The position numbers and the translations under genes are program-made. From assembly GCA_965216845.1 (NCBI GenBank), contig OZ244200.1, positions 2,852,001 through 2,916,000 of the forward strand: a stretch of 64,000 bases of DNA, read 5' to 3'. The notes under the pieces are model-generated. The model saw nothing but the letters and a program-made list of their open reading frames with translations, was not told where the DNA came from and searched no databases. Source of the stretch: Panacagrimonas sp965216845. Its GTDB lineage: Bacteria > Pseudomonadota > Gammaproteobacteria > Nevskiales > Nevskiaceae. Below, one piece after another: positions 34,903-44,037 of the stretch (its first letter is position 1; every line of letters begins with the position of its first letter).

Positions 34903-37299
34903 CAGCACTTCCTCGGTCACGCCCTCGCCCACCAGCAAATCCTTGCGCGCCGCGAACGCCGGCTTGACCAGTCCAACCAGCAAGGGCAATACCACCAGCG
35001 CCATGAGCATGTTGATGCCCATGATGACGACCAGCAGCAGCCCCATATCCGCAACGAATCGAATCTCGGAAAGAAAATACCAGGGCAGAATCCCGACCGT
35101 CATGATGGTGGCGGTGAACATGATTGCCTTTCCGGTGGTGGACAGGGCCTCACTGATGGCACGTCCCCAATCGCCATCGGCGGCCTGATATTCCTCACAG
35201 ATGCGCGACAACAGATAAATCCCGTAATCAATCCCGACGCCGACGCCGATGGCGGCGACGATCATGGAGTTGACATCCAGCCCGACGCCGAGCAAATGCA
35301 TGGCGGCAATCATGACCTGATGCGACAGGTTTACCGGCACCAGCAGAATCAAACCGGCAACGACCGAGCGATAGGCCAAGCTGCAGGTGGTGAACACGAA
35401 CAGGTTCAACACCGCCACGACGATCCAGTGATAGCGATCCACCACCAGGTTCACCGCCTCCTGCAATGCGATGGTCCCGGTGCCCAGGCGAACGGTGAAA
35501 TTTTCGTGATCCTCACCCACCGCGTCGATGGCTCGGCGCGCTGACGCCAAGGCCGCATCAATGGTTTCCTGCTTGTTGTCCTTGTACCAAATCGACACGG
35601 TGGCGTTCTGCATATCAAAGCTCACCACATGGCCAAATGCCTTGGTACTGGAACCCATCATGACGCCAACTGCGGCCGCATTGGTGGCGCGCGTACGATC
35701 ATCCAAAGGCACCCATTTCGGGTGACCACCGTTGAATAAACGATTGGCTTCGCCCAGATAATCGGCGAATGAAAGCGTGGCTCTGGGCGGCAGCGCCTCG
35801 TTTTCAAGATAACGCTGCAAACGCTGCATGATCTGGATGCTTTGCGACTCCGAAGCCATCCACTGTTCGCGTTCCTGGTCCTTGGCTTCCAACACGATTT
35901 CCAGGGTGTTCACCCCTGGAAAATTGGCGTTGATCTGGCGAACCGCAGTATTGAATTCCGAATCATCCCAGAGCAGATTCGTCCCTTCGACCGGGTTTCC
36001 GATTTTTATCTGAAACGCGGTGTAGGTGGCACTGACGGCCAGAATGGCGATGGCCACCGCCGTATACCGCGCACGCGAGCCGAAGCTCAGGCGTGCAATC
36101 CAACGAAGAAGCACACTGAAGCGGCTATGTACGCTGGACTGTTGCCCGCGCCCCACCAGTCGATCCACGTCTTTTGGCGGCGGAAGGCTACAAAGCAATA
36201 ATGAAATCAGAAATACGCCGGTGGGAATCAGCCACACCGCCCACATGCCACAGAAAATGGCGTGCTTCACCATGGCCGGAATCGGCGCCGCAACCACCAC
36301 GAAAATGCCAAAGATATCGGTGATGATGCTCAAAATACTGGGCGCCATCATCACCCCCATGGTGATTTCCGCCGCCTTGTGTCGGTCCTTGACGTGCGCA
36401 TATACCTCGTAATAGCGCTCGGTGAACTGAACGCCGTGCGAAAACGAGCGCGCGGTCAACAGCAAGGGCACGATCATCAACAAAGGCTCGATGGAAATAT
36501 CGAGCCAGGCGACCAGTCCAAAAGCCCAGATCGCCGCCACCAGACTGGTAATGACGGGGGTGAGAACACCCACCAGATTGCGCATGTAGAAAACCAGCGC
36601 CAGCAACAGTGCGAGCAGCGTGACCGCGAAAATGCTGATCATCTGCAGCTCGTATTTGTAAACCCAGCCGGTCAGCGCCGGTTGCCCTGCCAGATAAACG
36701 TCGTGATGTTCGTCACGCGCGGCTTCCACCAGATTCTGGACATAATCAAATGACGCACCGTAGTCCAGCTTGTGCTCGATAAAGGTGGCGGTGATGATGG
36801 TGGCGGTATCGTCGCGCGAAATCAGAAACACGCGCACATTGGGCGACTTGTCGACCCGCGCTTTGAAAACGGCGATTTCTTCTTCGGTTGTCGGCGGCCG
36901 ATCCCCCATCAAGGGGCGCATGTCCACACCAAAAGGCGTGGCTTCCGAATAACGCGCTTTTTCGGTGGTGATGGACAGGATTTGATCGTGATCAACCGCC
37001 GGCGCCAGATCGATATCCCGCGTCAACTGCCACACTTTCTGGATGGTTTCGGCGTTGTAGACATCGCCATCCTTGCGCCGAACCATGACCGCCATGGTCA
37101 AGGGGTTGCCGAAATTGGGGTGATCCTTGAATACCTGGACAAACGGATCATTGCTGGGCAGAAGGTCAGAAAAAACCGTCTGTAGTTTCACGTTTGGCAG
37201 CCCGGCGGCGAAAAACAAGGTCACCAGCGCAAAAAAAGCCCAGACCAGCTTGCGGTGCGCCAGTACCCAACGGGCCAGCCGAAAACGAAATGAATCCAT
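34879..37299 (-). CDS. MMPL/RND-family transporter (envelope cluster 1)
   Basis: About 806 residues with the HpnN/MmpL-like layout: first helix (LVWAFFALVTLFFAAGL), periplasmic domain, five-helix bundle (MISIFAVTLLALLLALVFY), second periplasmic domain, second bundle with GVGIDYGIYLLSRICEEY and a C-terminal KKHAPNA. Such proteins export lipids or hopanoids, or move hydrophobic compounds across the inner membrane and periplasm. The ATG at 37299 is preferred for the upstream GGGGAGG, though its spacing is long; an ATG 12 codons earlier is open. Last gene of cluster 1, after DUF1329. A close paralogue sits at 63306 onwards. Confidence 0.88.
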   Translation of the reverse strand: MDSFRFRLARWVLAHRKLVWAFFALVTLFFAAGLPNVKLQTVFSDLLPSNDPFVQVFKDHPNFGNPLTMAVMVRRKDGDVYNAETIQKVWQLTRDIDLAPAVDHDQILSITTEKARYSEATPFGVDMRPLMGDRPPTTEEEIAVFKARVDKSPNVRVFLISRDDTATIITATFIEHKLDYGASFDYVQNLVEAARDEHHDVYLAGQPALTGWVYKYELQMISIFAVTLLALLLALVFYMRNLVGVLTPVITSLVAAIWAFGLVAWLDISIEPLLMIVPLLLTARSFSHGVQFTERYYEVYAHVKDRHKAAEITMGVMMAPSILSIITDIFGIFVVVAAPIPAMVKHAIFCGMWAVWLIPTGVFLISLLLCSLPPPKDVDRLVGRGQQSSVHSRFSVLLRWIARLSFGSRARYTAVAIAILAVSATYTAFQIKIGNPVEGTNLLWDDSEFNTAVRQINANFPGVNTLEIVLEAKDQEREQWMASESQSIQIMQRLQRYLENEALPPRATLSFADYLGEANRLFNGGHPKWVPLDDRTRATNAAAVGVMMGSSTKAFGHVVSFDMQNATVSIWYKDNKQETIDAALASARRAIDAVGEDHENFTVRLGTGTIALQEAVNLVVDRYHWIVVAVLNLFVFTTCSLAYRSVVAGLILLVPVNLSHQVMIAAMHLLGVGLDVNSMIVAAIGVGVGIDYGIYLLSRICEEYQAADGDWGRAISEALSTTGKAIMFTATIMTVGILPWYFLSEIRFVADMGLLLVVIMGINMLMALVVLPLLVGLVKPAFAARKDLLVGEGVTEEVLKKHAPNA

Positions 37300-37393
37300 T
37301 GCGAAAAACGCCTCCCCTTGTTCTTCTGTTGTCATGAAACCATGGGGGTCGTCTGGGTTTCGACGATCCTTGGCCTTGCCTGGTGACGCTTTA

Positions 37394-38773
37394 CTAAACC
37401 TTGCCCAGACGCATCAGCGCAACCTGCGTCAGATAATTCTCGTACATGTCCGGATCATTGGCGCCGCTGACATGGCCCTGAATATCCTTGACCTGCTCCA
37501 GGCGGGTCACCTCTCCGGTCTGAATGTTCGAAGACGTCAAGTGCCCCCAGCTCCAGTACGGATGGGCACCATCGATGACCTTTTTGTCTCCACCGTGATC
37601 GTACAGATCATACGCGCCGTCGAATGAGCGAAACGGCTGCCCCTTGCGGTCGTAGGTGATCATCCCGGCCAGCAGTTGATTCCGGGCATCGAACCAGACC
37701 CGTTTCTTGGATACCGGCGCGCGTGGAAATCCGGTCGGTTGCGCCTCAACCGTAATCACTTCGGGCACCATTTCCACGGTCGCGTCCCAGAACGATTCGC
37801 CCTTGGGACCGCCATGGGTGCGGTGCTCCCAGTTCGGGTGATCCGAGTTCCAGCCGCCGGACAGCCCGCCCAGAAACGGCCCGCGATGCACGATCTTGTA
37901 ACCACTCCAGGTATACAGCGGATCACCCGCGGCCCAGGCATCCGACAGGTACAGCGTCAGCCCTGGCAGCAATGGTTCAAAACGCTGATCCGTGGGGAAC
38001 TGTCGAATACGGCGAAATTCCGGCACGTAGCCATAGAGCAGCGGGAACTCGCGGTGATCGTAGCTCCAGATATTCAGAAATGAAGTGCCGGCATACTGGT
38101 TGGGTTCGGTGAAGAAAACACTTTGAAACCGCAGCTTGTCGATGTGTTCTTCCCAATAGGGCTTGGGGTCCATCACCACCCGGCCTACCGGCGCCAGCTC
38201 CGCCCAACCGCCCTCGTAGGTATGGGTGATGGAACCCTTGGCATTGAGGTTGTACATCTTGACGGCGTAGAACGAGGCATCGTGCCGCCCCCAACTCAGG
38301 GTTTGTGCCGCAAAAAGTTCCAGACCATTTTTGGGATCCGGGAAAGGGTTGCCGCCAATCCAGGGTCTTCCGTCTGGCGCGACCACGTTGCCGTTGTCGT
38401 CAAAGCGGGCTTTTCCGGCATTTTTCAGCGTCGCCTCGATGTACTCCCAAGGCGAGGTTTTCATGATGTCGGTGGTGGTCGGCACCACTTTCAGCTGACG
38501 CCCGTGTTTGAGAATCTGCTCGTAGCGGATGGGTTCGAGCAAATCCTTGACATGCTCCACATTGGCGGAGGTGATCATGTCGCCGGTTTTGACTTTGCCC
38601 TTGGTATAACCCTCCACGGACAGCAACTCCTCCGGATAGGCCTTGCTGATATCCCCGGTCTGCGCGATCGCCTGCCAGGTGGAACCCAGCACGCCTGTGC
38701 TCAGAACACCTTTCGCGGCGTCCGCCAGGAACTTGCGGCGCGTGAATCCGCGATCGAATTTACGAATATGCAT
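37394..38773 (-). CDS. DUF1329 protein with Tat-like signal (cluster 1)
   Basis: 459 residues. The N-terminus contains TRRKFLADAA, a twin-arginine motif, followed by a hydrophobic stretch (GVLSTGVLGSTWQAIA), so folded export is likely. The mature part belongs to DUF1329, a family with a LolA/LolB-like lipoprotein-carrier fold, judged from EELLSVEGYTKGKVKTGD, the GGNPFPDP block, VPEVITVEAQP and PRAPVSKKRVWFDARN. It may carry a hydrophobic ligand across the periplasm. It follows the SDR and precedes the MMPL gene. Its paralogue at 61812-63200 shares the layout. Function unproven. Confidence 0.88.
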   Translation of the reverse strand: MHIRKFDRGFTRRKFLADAAKGVLSTGVLGSTWQAIAQTGDISKAYPEELLSVEGYTKGKVKTGDMITSANVEHVKDLLEPIRYEQILKHGRQLKVVPTTTDIMKTSPWEYIEATLKNAGKARFDDNGNVVAPDGRPWIGGNPFPDPKNGLELFAAQTLSWGRHDASFYAVKMYNLNAKGSITHTYEGGWAELAPVGRVVMDPKPYWEEHIDKLRFQSVFFTEPNQYAGTSFLNIWSYDHREFPLLYGYVPEFRRIRQFPTDQRFEPLLPGLTLYLSDAWAAGDPLYTWSGYKIVHRGPFLGGLSGGWNSDHPNWEHRTHGGPKGESFWDATVEMVPEVITVEAQPTGFPRAPVSKKRVWFDARNQLLAGMITYDRKGQPFRSFDGAYDLYDHGGDKKVIDGAHPYWSWGHLTSSNIQTGEVTRLEQVKDIQGHVSGANDPDMYENYLTQVALMRLGKV

Positions 38774-38884
38774 GCGCTTGCTCCAACTTCACCACCCTGA
38801 CCGCAGGCACGCTCACCGGCGGGCTCGAGGCTTGAATGTCCACATCCAGCTGATCCGCCAATCCCGGCATCGAACGTCGCCGGC

Positions 38885-39685
38885 TCAGGCAGCGGTCAAG
38901 CCGCCGTCGACCACCAGTTCGGAGCCGGTCATGAATCTGGATGCATCCGAGGCAAGGTAAATCACGGCATGGGCCACGTCCGGCGGCTCGCCAAAATGCC
39001 CCACCGGATGCAACGCCATGATCGAGGCATGCGCCGTTTCCTGATCCGGCGCCAGCCCCAATTTCACGAAGTCATTGATGAAATTGGCGCCCATATCGGT
39101 CTGGATGATGGCCGGATGGATGGAGTTGATGCGGATGCCGGTTTGCAATTGCGCCGCTTCCACCGCCGCCGCCTTGGTCATCAGCCGCACCGCGCCCTTG
39201 GATGCGTGATAGGCCACGTGCGCGGGGGTGCCGATGATGCCGGCCACCGAAGACAGGTTGATGATGGAGGCGCCGGCTTTCATCACCCGCATGGCGTGCT
39301 TCATGCCCAGAAAGACGCCGGTGACGTTGATGTCCATCAGCTTGCGGAAATCCTCCACCTCGCATTCGGTCACCAGCGCGGCGGTTTCAATGCCGGCGTT
39401 GTTGACCAGAATATCCAAGCCACCGAACTGGTCGAGCGCGGCCCGCACTGCCGCTTCCCACTGCGCTTCGTCCGTCACATCCTGTTTGACGAAGCCGGCC
39501 TTGACGCCGGCCTGCTCGAGCTCGGCCACCACCGCTTGTGCGGGTTGTTCGAGAATATCCGTGACCAGTACATTGGCGCCGGATGCGGCCAGGGCGCGAC
39601 AAACCTCGGCGCCGATGCCGCGCGCCGCGCCTGTGACGAGTGCGTTACGACCGTCCAGCCGAAATGATGTCTTGTAATCGGTCAC
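38885..39685 (-). CDS. Short-chain dehydrogenase/reductase
   Basis: 266 residues, classical SDR. Cofactor motif VTGAARGIGAEVCRAL, NNAG (LVNNAGIETAAL), catalytic Ser in NLSSVAG and YHASK. The Asp in VTDIL after the second strand suggests NAD+ preference. Such enzymes oxidise hydroxyl groups on steroids, cyclic alcohols or fatty compounds; the substrate is not evident. It sits inside cluster 1, between the DUF1329 gene and the broken DUF1329 copy. Confidence 0.9.
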   Translation of the reverse strand: MTDYKTSFRLDGRNALVTGAARGIGAEVCRALAASGANVLVTDILEQPAQAVVAELEQAGVKAGFVKQDVTDEAQWEAAVRAALDQFGGLDILVNNAGIETAALVTECEVEDFRKLMDINVTGVFLGMKHAMRVMKAGASIINLSSVAGIIGTPAHVAYHASKGAVRLMTKAAAVEAAQLQTGIRINSIHPAIIQTDMGANFINDFVKLGLAPDQETAHASIMALHPVGHFGEPPDVAHAVIYLASDASRFMTGSELVVDGGLTAA

Positions 39686-39751
39686 CGATGTCTCCTCCGG
39701 GGTGTTTGATTATTTCTGGCCACAGCCACGGACTCGGCCTGAGCTGCGTTC

Positions 39752-39967
39752 TTAGCATAGTTGTCCGGCATGAACACCTCCCCACCCGCGGGTATAGGTG
39801 CCGGCAGCCGGCTCGGCGTCAAGGACGATCACCTCCGGAATCAGCTCGTAGCAGGCATCGACGAAGGTCTTCCCCTTGGGGCGCCCCGCATTCCGGGTGC
39901 GCCCAATTGTCGTCGTAGCCCCCATCCAGTTGCCGCTGTAGTCAAAGTCGTATTCGCGGATACGCAT
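39752..39967 (-). pseudogene. Remnant of a third DUF1329 gene
   Basis: A 71-codon reading frame begins MRIREYDFDYS, like the start of the intact cluster 2 protein (MRIRKYDVNWS). It jumps straight to a DUF1329 middle segment, GRPKGKTFVDACYELIPEVI then VLDAEP, equivalent to GGPKGESFWDATVEMVPEVI of the intact cluster 1 gene. The rest of the ~460-residue protein is missing. It looks like the product of a large internal deletion with C-terminal decay, although a functional mini-protein cannot be excluded. Confidence 0.7.
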
Positions 39968-40099
39968 CAATTGGCTCGGCGGCGATTCAAACCCTGGGGT
40001 TGCGTCGGTCGACCGTGGCGCACGCCAGCACTTTTGGATTGCGCTTGGCCTTGACCTTGATACGTTGGCGCCGCCTGAGCGGATGCCGGCTGCCGCGCG

Positions 40100-41071
40100 T
40101 CAACCCGGGATATGCACGATCTTTCCGGCCTGGCCAACCGCGACAAAACCGCCATCGGCGGACGGTCCGACCGCCGAGTACCAGTTGGTCAGAATCTCGG
40201 GATCCAACAGCCGACGCCAGCGCTTGCCGCCGTCCTTGCTGATCGCCATCTCGCGCATGCCGGCAAGCACCACCAGACCATCGCCGCCGAAATACACCCC
40301 CAGCAAGTTGGCGCCGAGCCCATGATCGACCGGAGTCCAGGTCTGCCCCCAGTCGGTAGTCTTGATGGCAGCACCCTCCTGACCCACCGCCATGCCGACG
40401 CCCTGGTCGCCAACATCAATCGAAAACAGGGAGGCATCGGCGCGATGGGTCTGCGCCCAGGACTCGCCGCCATCGGTGGATCGAATCACGGTGCCGAACT
40501 CACCCACCAGCAACACCTGACCATCCTCACCGACCCTGGCGTCATACATGTGTGGCTCGACCACGGCCTGCGTCATCCATTGCGTCCAGTCGATCTGCAC
40601 AGGCGTCCAGGATTGGCCGCCGTCGGTGGACCGAATCACGGTGCCGAAAGCGCCCACCGCAAAGGCCAGCCCCTTGTTGTTGGCGGACACCGAAAGCAGG
40701 CGCTGATCGGTACCGCTGTCAACCTTTCGCCAGTCACCGTCGGCGCCGTCCTTGATCACCACCAGACCGCTCTGACCAACCGCAATGCGTCGCTCACCGC
40801 GCAGATCAATGCCCAGCAAGGCATGATCGCCCGCCGGCGCGGCCGCGGTTCTGGTCCAGGTGCGCCCACCGTCGCTGGATTCAATGACGGTGGCCACCGC
40901 ACCCACGGCGACCGCATGCCGGGCGCTGTCGTCAAAATCAATGGAAAACAGGGCATCGTGCGCAATACCTTCCACCAGAATCTCTACGCCCTGCTGCGCG
41001 GCGACGCTCACCGGCGCAAGCAGCAGCCACAACGCTGCGAGGACAGCACCCCAGTCTTGCCTCTTGTTCAC
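40100..41071 (-). CDS. YCF48-like beta-propeller protein (cluster 1)
   Basis: 323 residues. Signal peptide (MNKRQDWGAVLAALWLLLAP, ending VSVAAQ), then a beta-propeller of BNR/YCF48 blades: SSDGGRTWTR, STDGGQSWTP, STDGGESWAQ, TTDWGQTWTP and SKDGGKRWRR, each preceded by a hydrophobic strand such as VAVGAVATVIE. GTG start with AAGGAAAAAA upstream. The family is related to the photosystem II assembly factor YCF48; in this setting it may be a periplasmic assembly or contact factor. 141 bp downstream of the regulator gene; paralogue at 60738-61757. Confidence 0.85.
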   Translation of the reverse strand: MNKRQDWGAVLAALWLLLAPVSVAAQQGVEILVEGIAHDALFSIDFDDSARHAVAVGAVATVIESSDGGRTWTRTAAAPAGDHALLGIDLRGERRIAVGQSGLVVIKDGADGDWRKVDSGTDQRLLSVSANNKGLAFAVGAFGTVIRSTDGGQSWTPVQIDWTQWMTQAVVEPHMYDARVGEDGQVLLVGEFGTVIRSTDGGESWAQTHRADASLFSIDVGDQGVGMAVGQEGAAIKTTDWGQTWTPVDHGLGANLLGVYFGGDGLVVLAGMREMAISKDGGKRWRRLLDPEILTNWYSAVGPSADGGFVAVGQAGKIVHIPG

Positions 41072-41212
41072 TTTTTTCCTTTGCCCAGTCGCGTTGACGG
41101 TGATTTTTCACCCTTGATTTACCCTACCTCAAAAAGGCGCGGGTAGCGCTTGGGGTTTCCCCGGAAGCGATCCGCCGGATTCCTTGTGACGCCAAACCAA
41201 CGAATCCTAGTC

Positions 41213-43891
41213 CTAGGGCACCAAGCCCATCTGCCGCGCGGCGTTGATGGCCTGCAACCGGCTGCGCACGGCCAGCTTGGAATAGATGTTTTTGAGGTGA
41301 AACTTGATGGTGTTCTTGGAGACGAACACCTGCCGCGCCAGCTCTTCATTGGAGACCCCTTGCGCCAGCATGATCAGGATGGTCTTTTCGCGCTCGGTCA
41401 GTGGCTCCAGAACCTGGAATCTGGACGCTGCGGCTCTGGCCTGTCGATCAATGCCAGCTGCGTCCAGCAGCTTGTCCAGATGCGCTTGCAGCGGACTCTC
41501 CGCCGTCAGCGCCTGATAAGCGGCCTGCATCAAGCCGAGCAACTTTGGCCCCTCGTCCAGAAAGGCTCTGACATAGCCGCCGTCGGCACCCAAATGCAGT
41601 GCCTTGTTGAGGCTTTGCAGGGCTGCCTTGTCGGCGCCCAGCGCATGTTGCGCCACAGCCTCCAGTAACAGCAGACGCATTTGACGTCGAACACGCCCCT
41701 GCTGTTCGGCGGCGGCGATTTCACGGCCCAGGTCCGGCAGGGCCGATTTGGCCTCGCCACTGTGAATGGCCAAACGCAGGCCGCCGATCACATCACCCTC
41801 GGCGTCTTCGGCAAACGTCAGCCATCCCGCAGGCAAGGCATCTTCCTCAACGTTGATGCGACTGGCGATCACGCGGGCGCGCTCAACGCGCCCCTGAACC
41901 AGACAGCGTCGCACACGCTCCCAGGCCAGGATGCGCACCAGCCGCGGCCACAAGTTGGCGTACGCCAGATTCTCCGCATCATCCAGCGCCTCGGTCGCCA
42001 GCGTGCTGCGATCGGTATCGTCATAGATCCGGGCGATGGTCACAAACGCCACCGCCACGTAATCCAGCAGCGCGCATTCCTCGATCACCGCGCGCGCACG
42101 ATTGAACAGTTTTTCCGCGGCCGCCAGATCATTGGACTCATACAGCGCCTGCAGATGGCAAGCCGCCAGACTGGCGGTGGCCAGTGAATCATCCTGATTC
42201 AGACGATGATTGGCATGGCCTTGCCGGAAGCGCGCCAGCGCCTCATCCAGCTGCCCCTGGACGATCAGATTCATCGCATTCATGCTGATGGAATAGCCCA
42301 GGGAAAACGAGGAGCTTCCGACCTCTCCATAGGCGCGCGCGAGCACCAGATGCTCCCGAGCGGCTTCGAAGTCTCCGGCCGCGATGTCCAGATAACCGCT
42401 CAGGTTGGCGGCGGCGCCCAACTCGAACGCCTCAAAACCCTGCGGACTCTTGCCATGAAGTTGGATGGAACGCGAAAGCCGAACGCAGCGATGAATGTCG
42501 TCATTGACCACCGCCAACATGCCCTGGACGATGGCCGCGTTGGTCTGCATCTGCGGTTCGGCCTGTGTCAGCCGATCCAGCGCGGCACGAATCGGCTTCA
42601 GCTTCTGGTGACGACGTAGAAAACTCAGCGCCCAAGCCACCTTCACCAGCAGATCGGGGCGCGACTGGACTTCGCCCAGCGGCAGCATTTCGTACCAGCG
42701 CTCCACGGTCATCAACTGCGCCGCCGGAATCAGACGCGATGACCAGGCGTCGAGGATTTCTGCGGCCAGTCCGTACTCATCGGCTTCGACGGCATGGAAG
42801 ATGGCGTCCTCGAACAGGGACTGCTCGCCGAACCAGCGGGCGGCCTTGCGATGCACCTCCACCGCGGCGGCCGGGTCCTGCTCGCCAAGCTGTTCCTGCA
42901 ACAGCGACGCGAACAATGCGTGATACCTGAACCACCCCGGCTCGGTGTCCAGACTGCGAATGAACAGGCCGCTTCGTTCCAGGCGCTGCAGTGTCGCCTG
43001 TGATCCGCTGCACTCCAGAATGTGATCGCACAAGGGGCCGGACAGCCGTGTCAGAAACGCGGTCCGGCGCAAGAACGCCTGCGTTTGCGCCGGTTGCAAG
43101 GCGATGACATTGTCCGCCAGATAATCGGCCAGCGCGCGCGGTCGCTGCACCGCGTCGACCTGCAAGCCCGCGCGCACCTGCGGGCTGGCCAGACTCAGAC
43201 GAAACAGTTGCAGGGCAGCCGGCCAGCCTTCGGTCTGCGCGTAGATGCGATCAATTTCATCGCGACGCATCGCAAGTTCGGTGGCGGCGCCAAAGAATTG
43301 CGTCACCTCCTCGGCGCTGAAACACAAATCGTCAGCCCGCAACACCAGCGCCTGTTGGTTGACCACCAGCCGCGCCAGGCCAATATCCGGCACCGAGCGC
43401 GACGCCAGAAAAATCCGCAGCGGTTCTGAAATCTGGGCGATGAGTTCTTTGAGAAAGGCCAACACCGCTTTGCTACGCAGAAACTGCACGTCGTCAAAAA
43501 ACAGCGCCACGGGTCCGTTGAGCGCACTCAGTCGCGCCAGGAATCGCTCGGGACCGGATTGCAGATCCGTGTCCCCGGACGTCTGAATCTCCGCCTCGGA
43601 CTCCAGCGGGCCGAGCATGGCGTCCAGGTGCATGGAAAAACGACGCAGATCGTTATCCGACACATCCGCCGTGAACCAGGCACAGCGCCAGCCGCGCTCA
43701 CGCCCCAGCACCTGAACCTGTTGCAACAGGGTGGTTTTTCCGTGTCCGGCCGGCGCCTGCAGCAAAACCACCGAGGCCAGCGTTTCCTCAAAGATGCGGT
43801 CAATCAAGGGCCGACGCGCTATCGCCCCTTCAAAGGTCGAAGGTGCGGTGAGCTTGTAACCGTATTTGTATTTTGAGGGTTTTTCGGACAT
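41213..43891 (-). CDS. MalT-type LuxR-family ATPase regulator
   Basis: 892 residues. N-terminal NTPase with Walker A APAGHGKTTLLQQ (about residue 45) and Walker B-like VALFFDDVQFL, a long TPR-like helical middle (about residues 330-800) and a C-terminal LuxR helix-turn-helix LTEREKTILIMLAQGVSNEE with SKNTIKFHLKNIYSKL. This is the large ATP-dependent LuxR (LAL/MalT) class, usually activators that respond to a small molecule. It lies upstream of, and on the same strand as, the cluster 1 genes; control of cluster 1 is inference. Confidence 0.92.
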   Translation of the reverse strand: MSEKPSKYKYGYKLTAPSTFEGAIARRPLIDRIFEETLASVVLLQAPAGHGKTTLLQQVQVLGRERGWRCAWFTADVSDNDLRRFSMHLDAMLGPLESEAEIQTSGDTDLQSGPERFLARLSALNGPVALFFDDVQFLRSKAVLAFLKELIAQISEPLRIFLASRSVPDIGLARLVVNQQALVLRADDLCFSAEEVTQFFGAATELAMRRDEIDRIYAQTEGWPAALQLFRLSLASPQVRAGLQVDAVQRPRALADYLADNVIALQPAQTQAFLRRTAFLTRLSGPLCDHILECSGSQATLQRLERSGLFIRSLDTEPGWFRYHALFASLLQEQLGEQDPAAAVEVHRKAARWFGEQSLFEDAIFHAVEADEYGLAAEILDAWSSRLIPAAQLMTVERWYEMLPLGEVQSRPDLLVKVAWALSFLRRHQKLKPIRAALDRLTQAEPQMQTNAAIVQGMLAVVNDDIHRCVRLSRSIQLHGKSPQGFEAFELGAAANLSGYLDIAAGDFEAAREHLVLARAYGEVGSSSFSLGYSISMNAMNLIVQGQLDEALARFRQGHANHRLNQDDSLATASLAACHLQALYESNDLAAAEKLFNRARAVIEECALLDYVAVAFVTIARIYDDTDRSTLATEALDDAENLAYANLWPRLVRILAWERVRRCLVQGRVERARVIASRINVEEDALPAGWLTFAEDAEGDVIGGLRLAIHSGEAKSALPDLGREIAAAEQQGRVRRQMRLLLLEAVAQHALGADKAALQSLNKALHLGADGGYVRAFLDEGPKLLGLMQAAYQALTAESPLQAHLDKLLDAAGIDRQARAAASRFQVLEPLTEREKTILIMLAQGVSNEELARQVFVSKNTIKFHLKNIYSKLAVRSRLQAINAARQMGLVP

Positions 43892-43979
43892 CAACAACGC
43901 AGCAGCACCGGTCAGGTCGCCGCCGTTGGCACACCAGACCCAAGTCTAGCGGCTGTGGCGCCGCCACACCCGGCGCTGT

Positions 43980-44006
43980 TTGAGTCGGCCAAGCGCCGGC
44001 TATACT
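43980..44006 (+). promoter_or_regulatory. Possible promoter of gspA/exeA
   Basis: TTGAGT (43980-43985), 15-bp spacer and TATACT (44001-44006) lie about 30 bp before the GTG start of the ATPase gene. The spacing is slightly short, so confidence is modest. Confidence 0.3.
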
Positions 44007-44037
44007 CGCCGACTGCATTCAGCAAGCCGCCCGGTAC

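Noticed and set aside
40100..41071. Cluster 1 beta-propeller as a photosystem assembly factor
   Set aside because: The fold family is shared with YCF48, but there is no photosynthesis gene in the window and the protein has a secretion signal within an envelope cluster.
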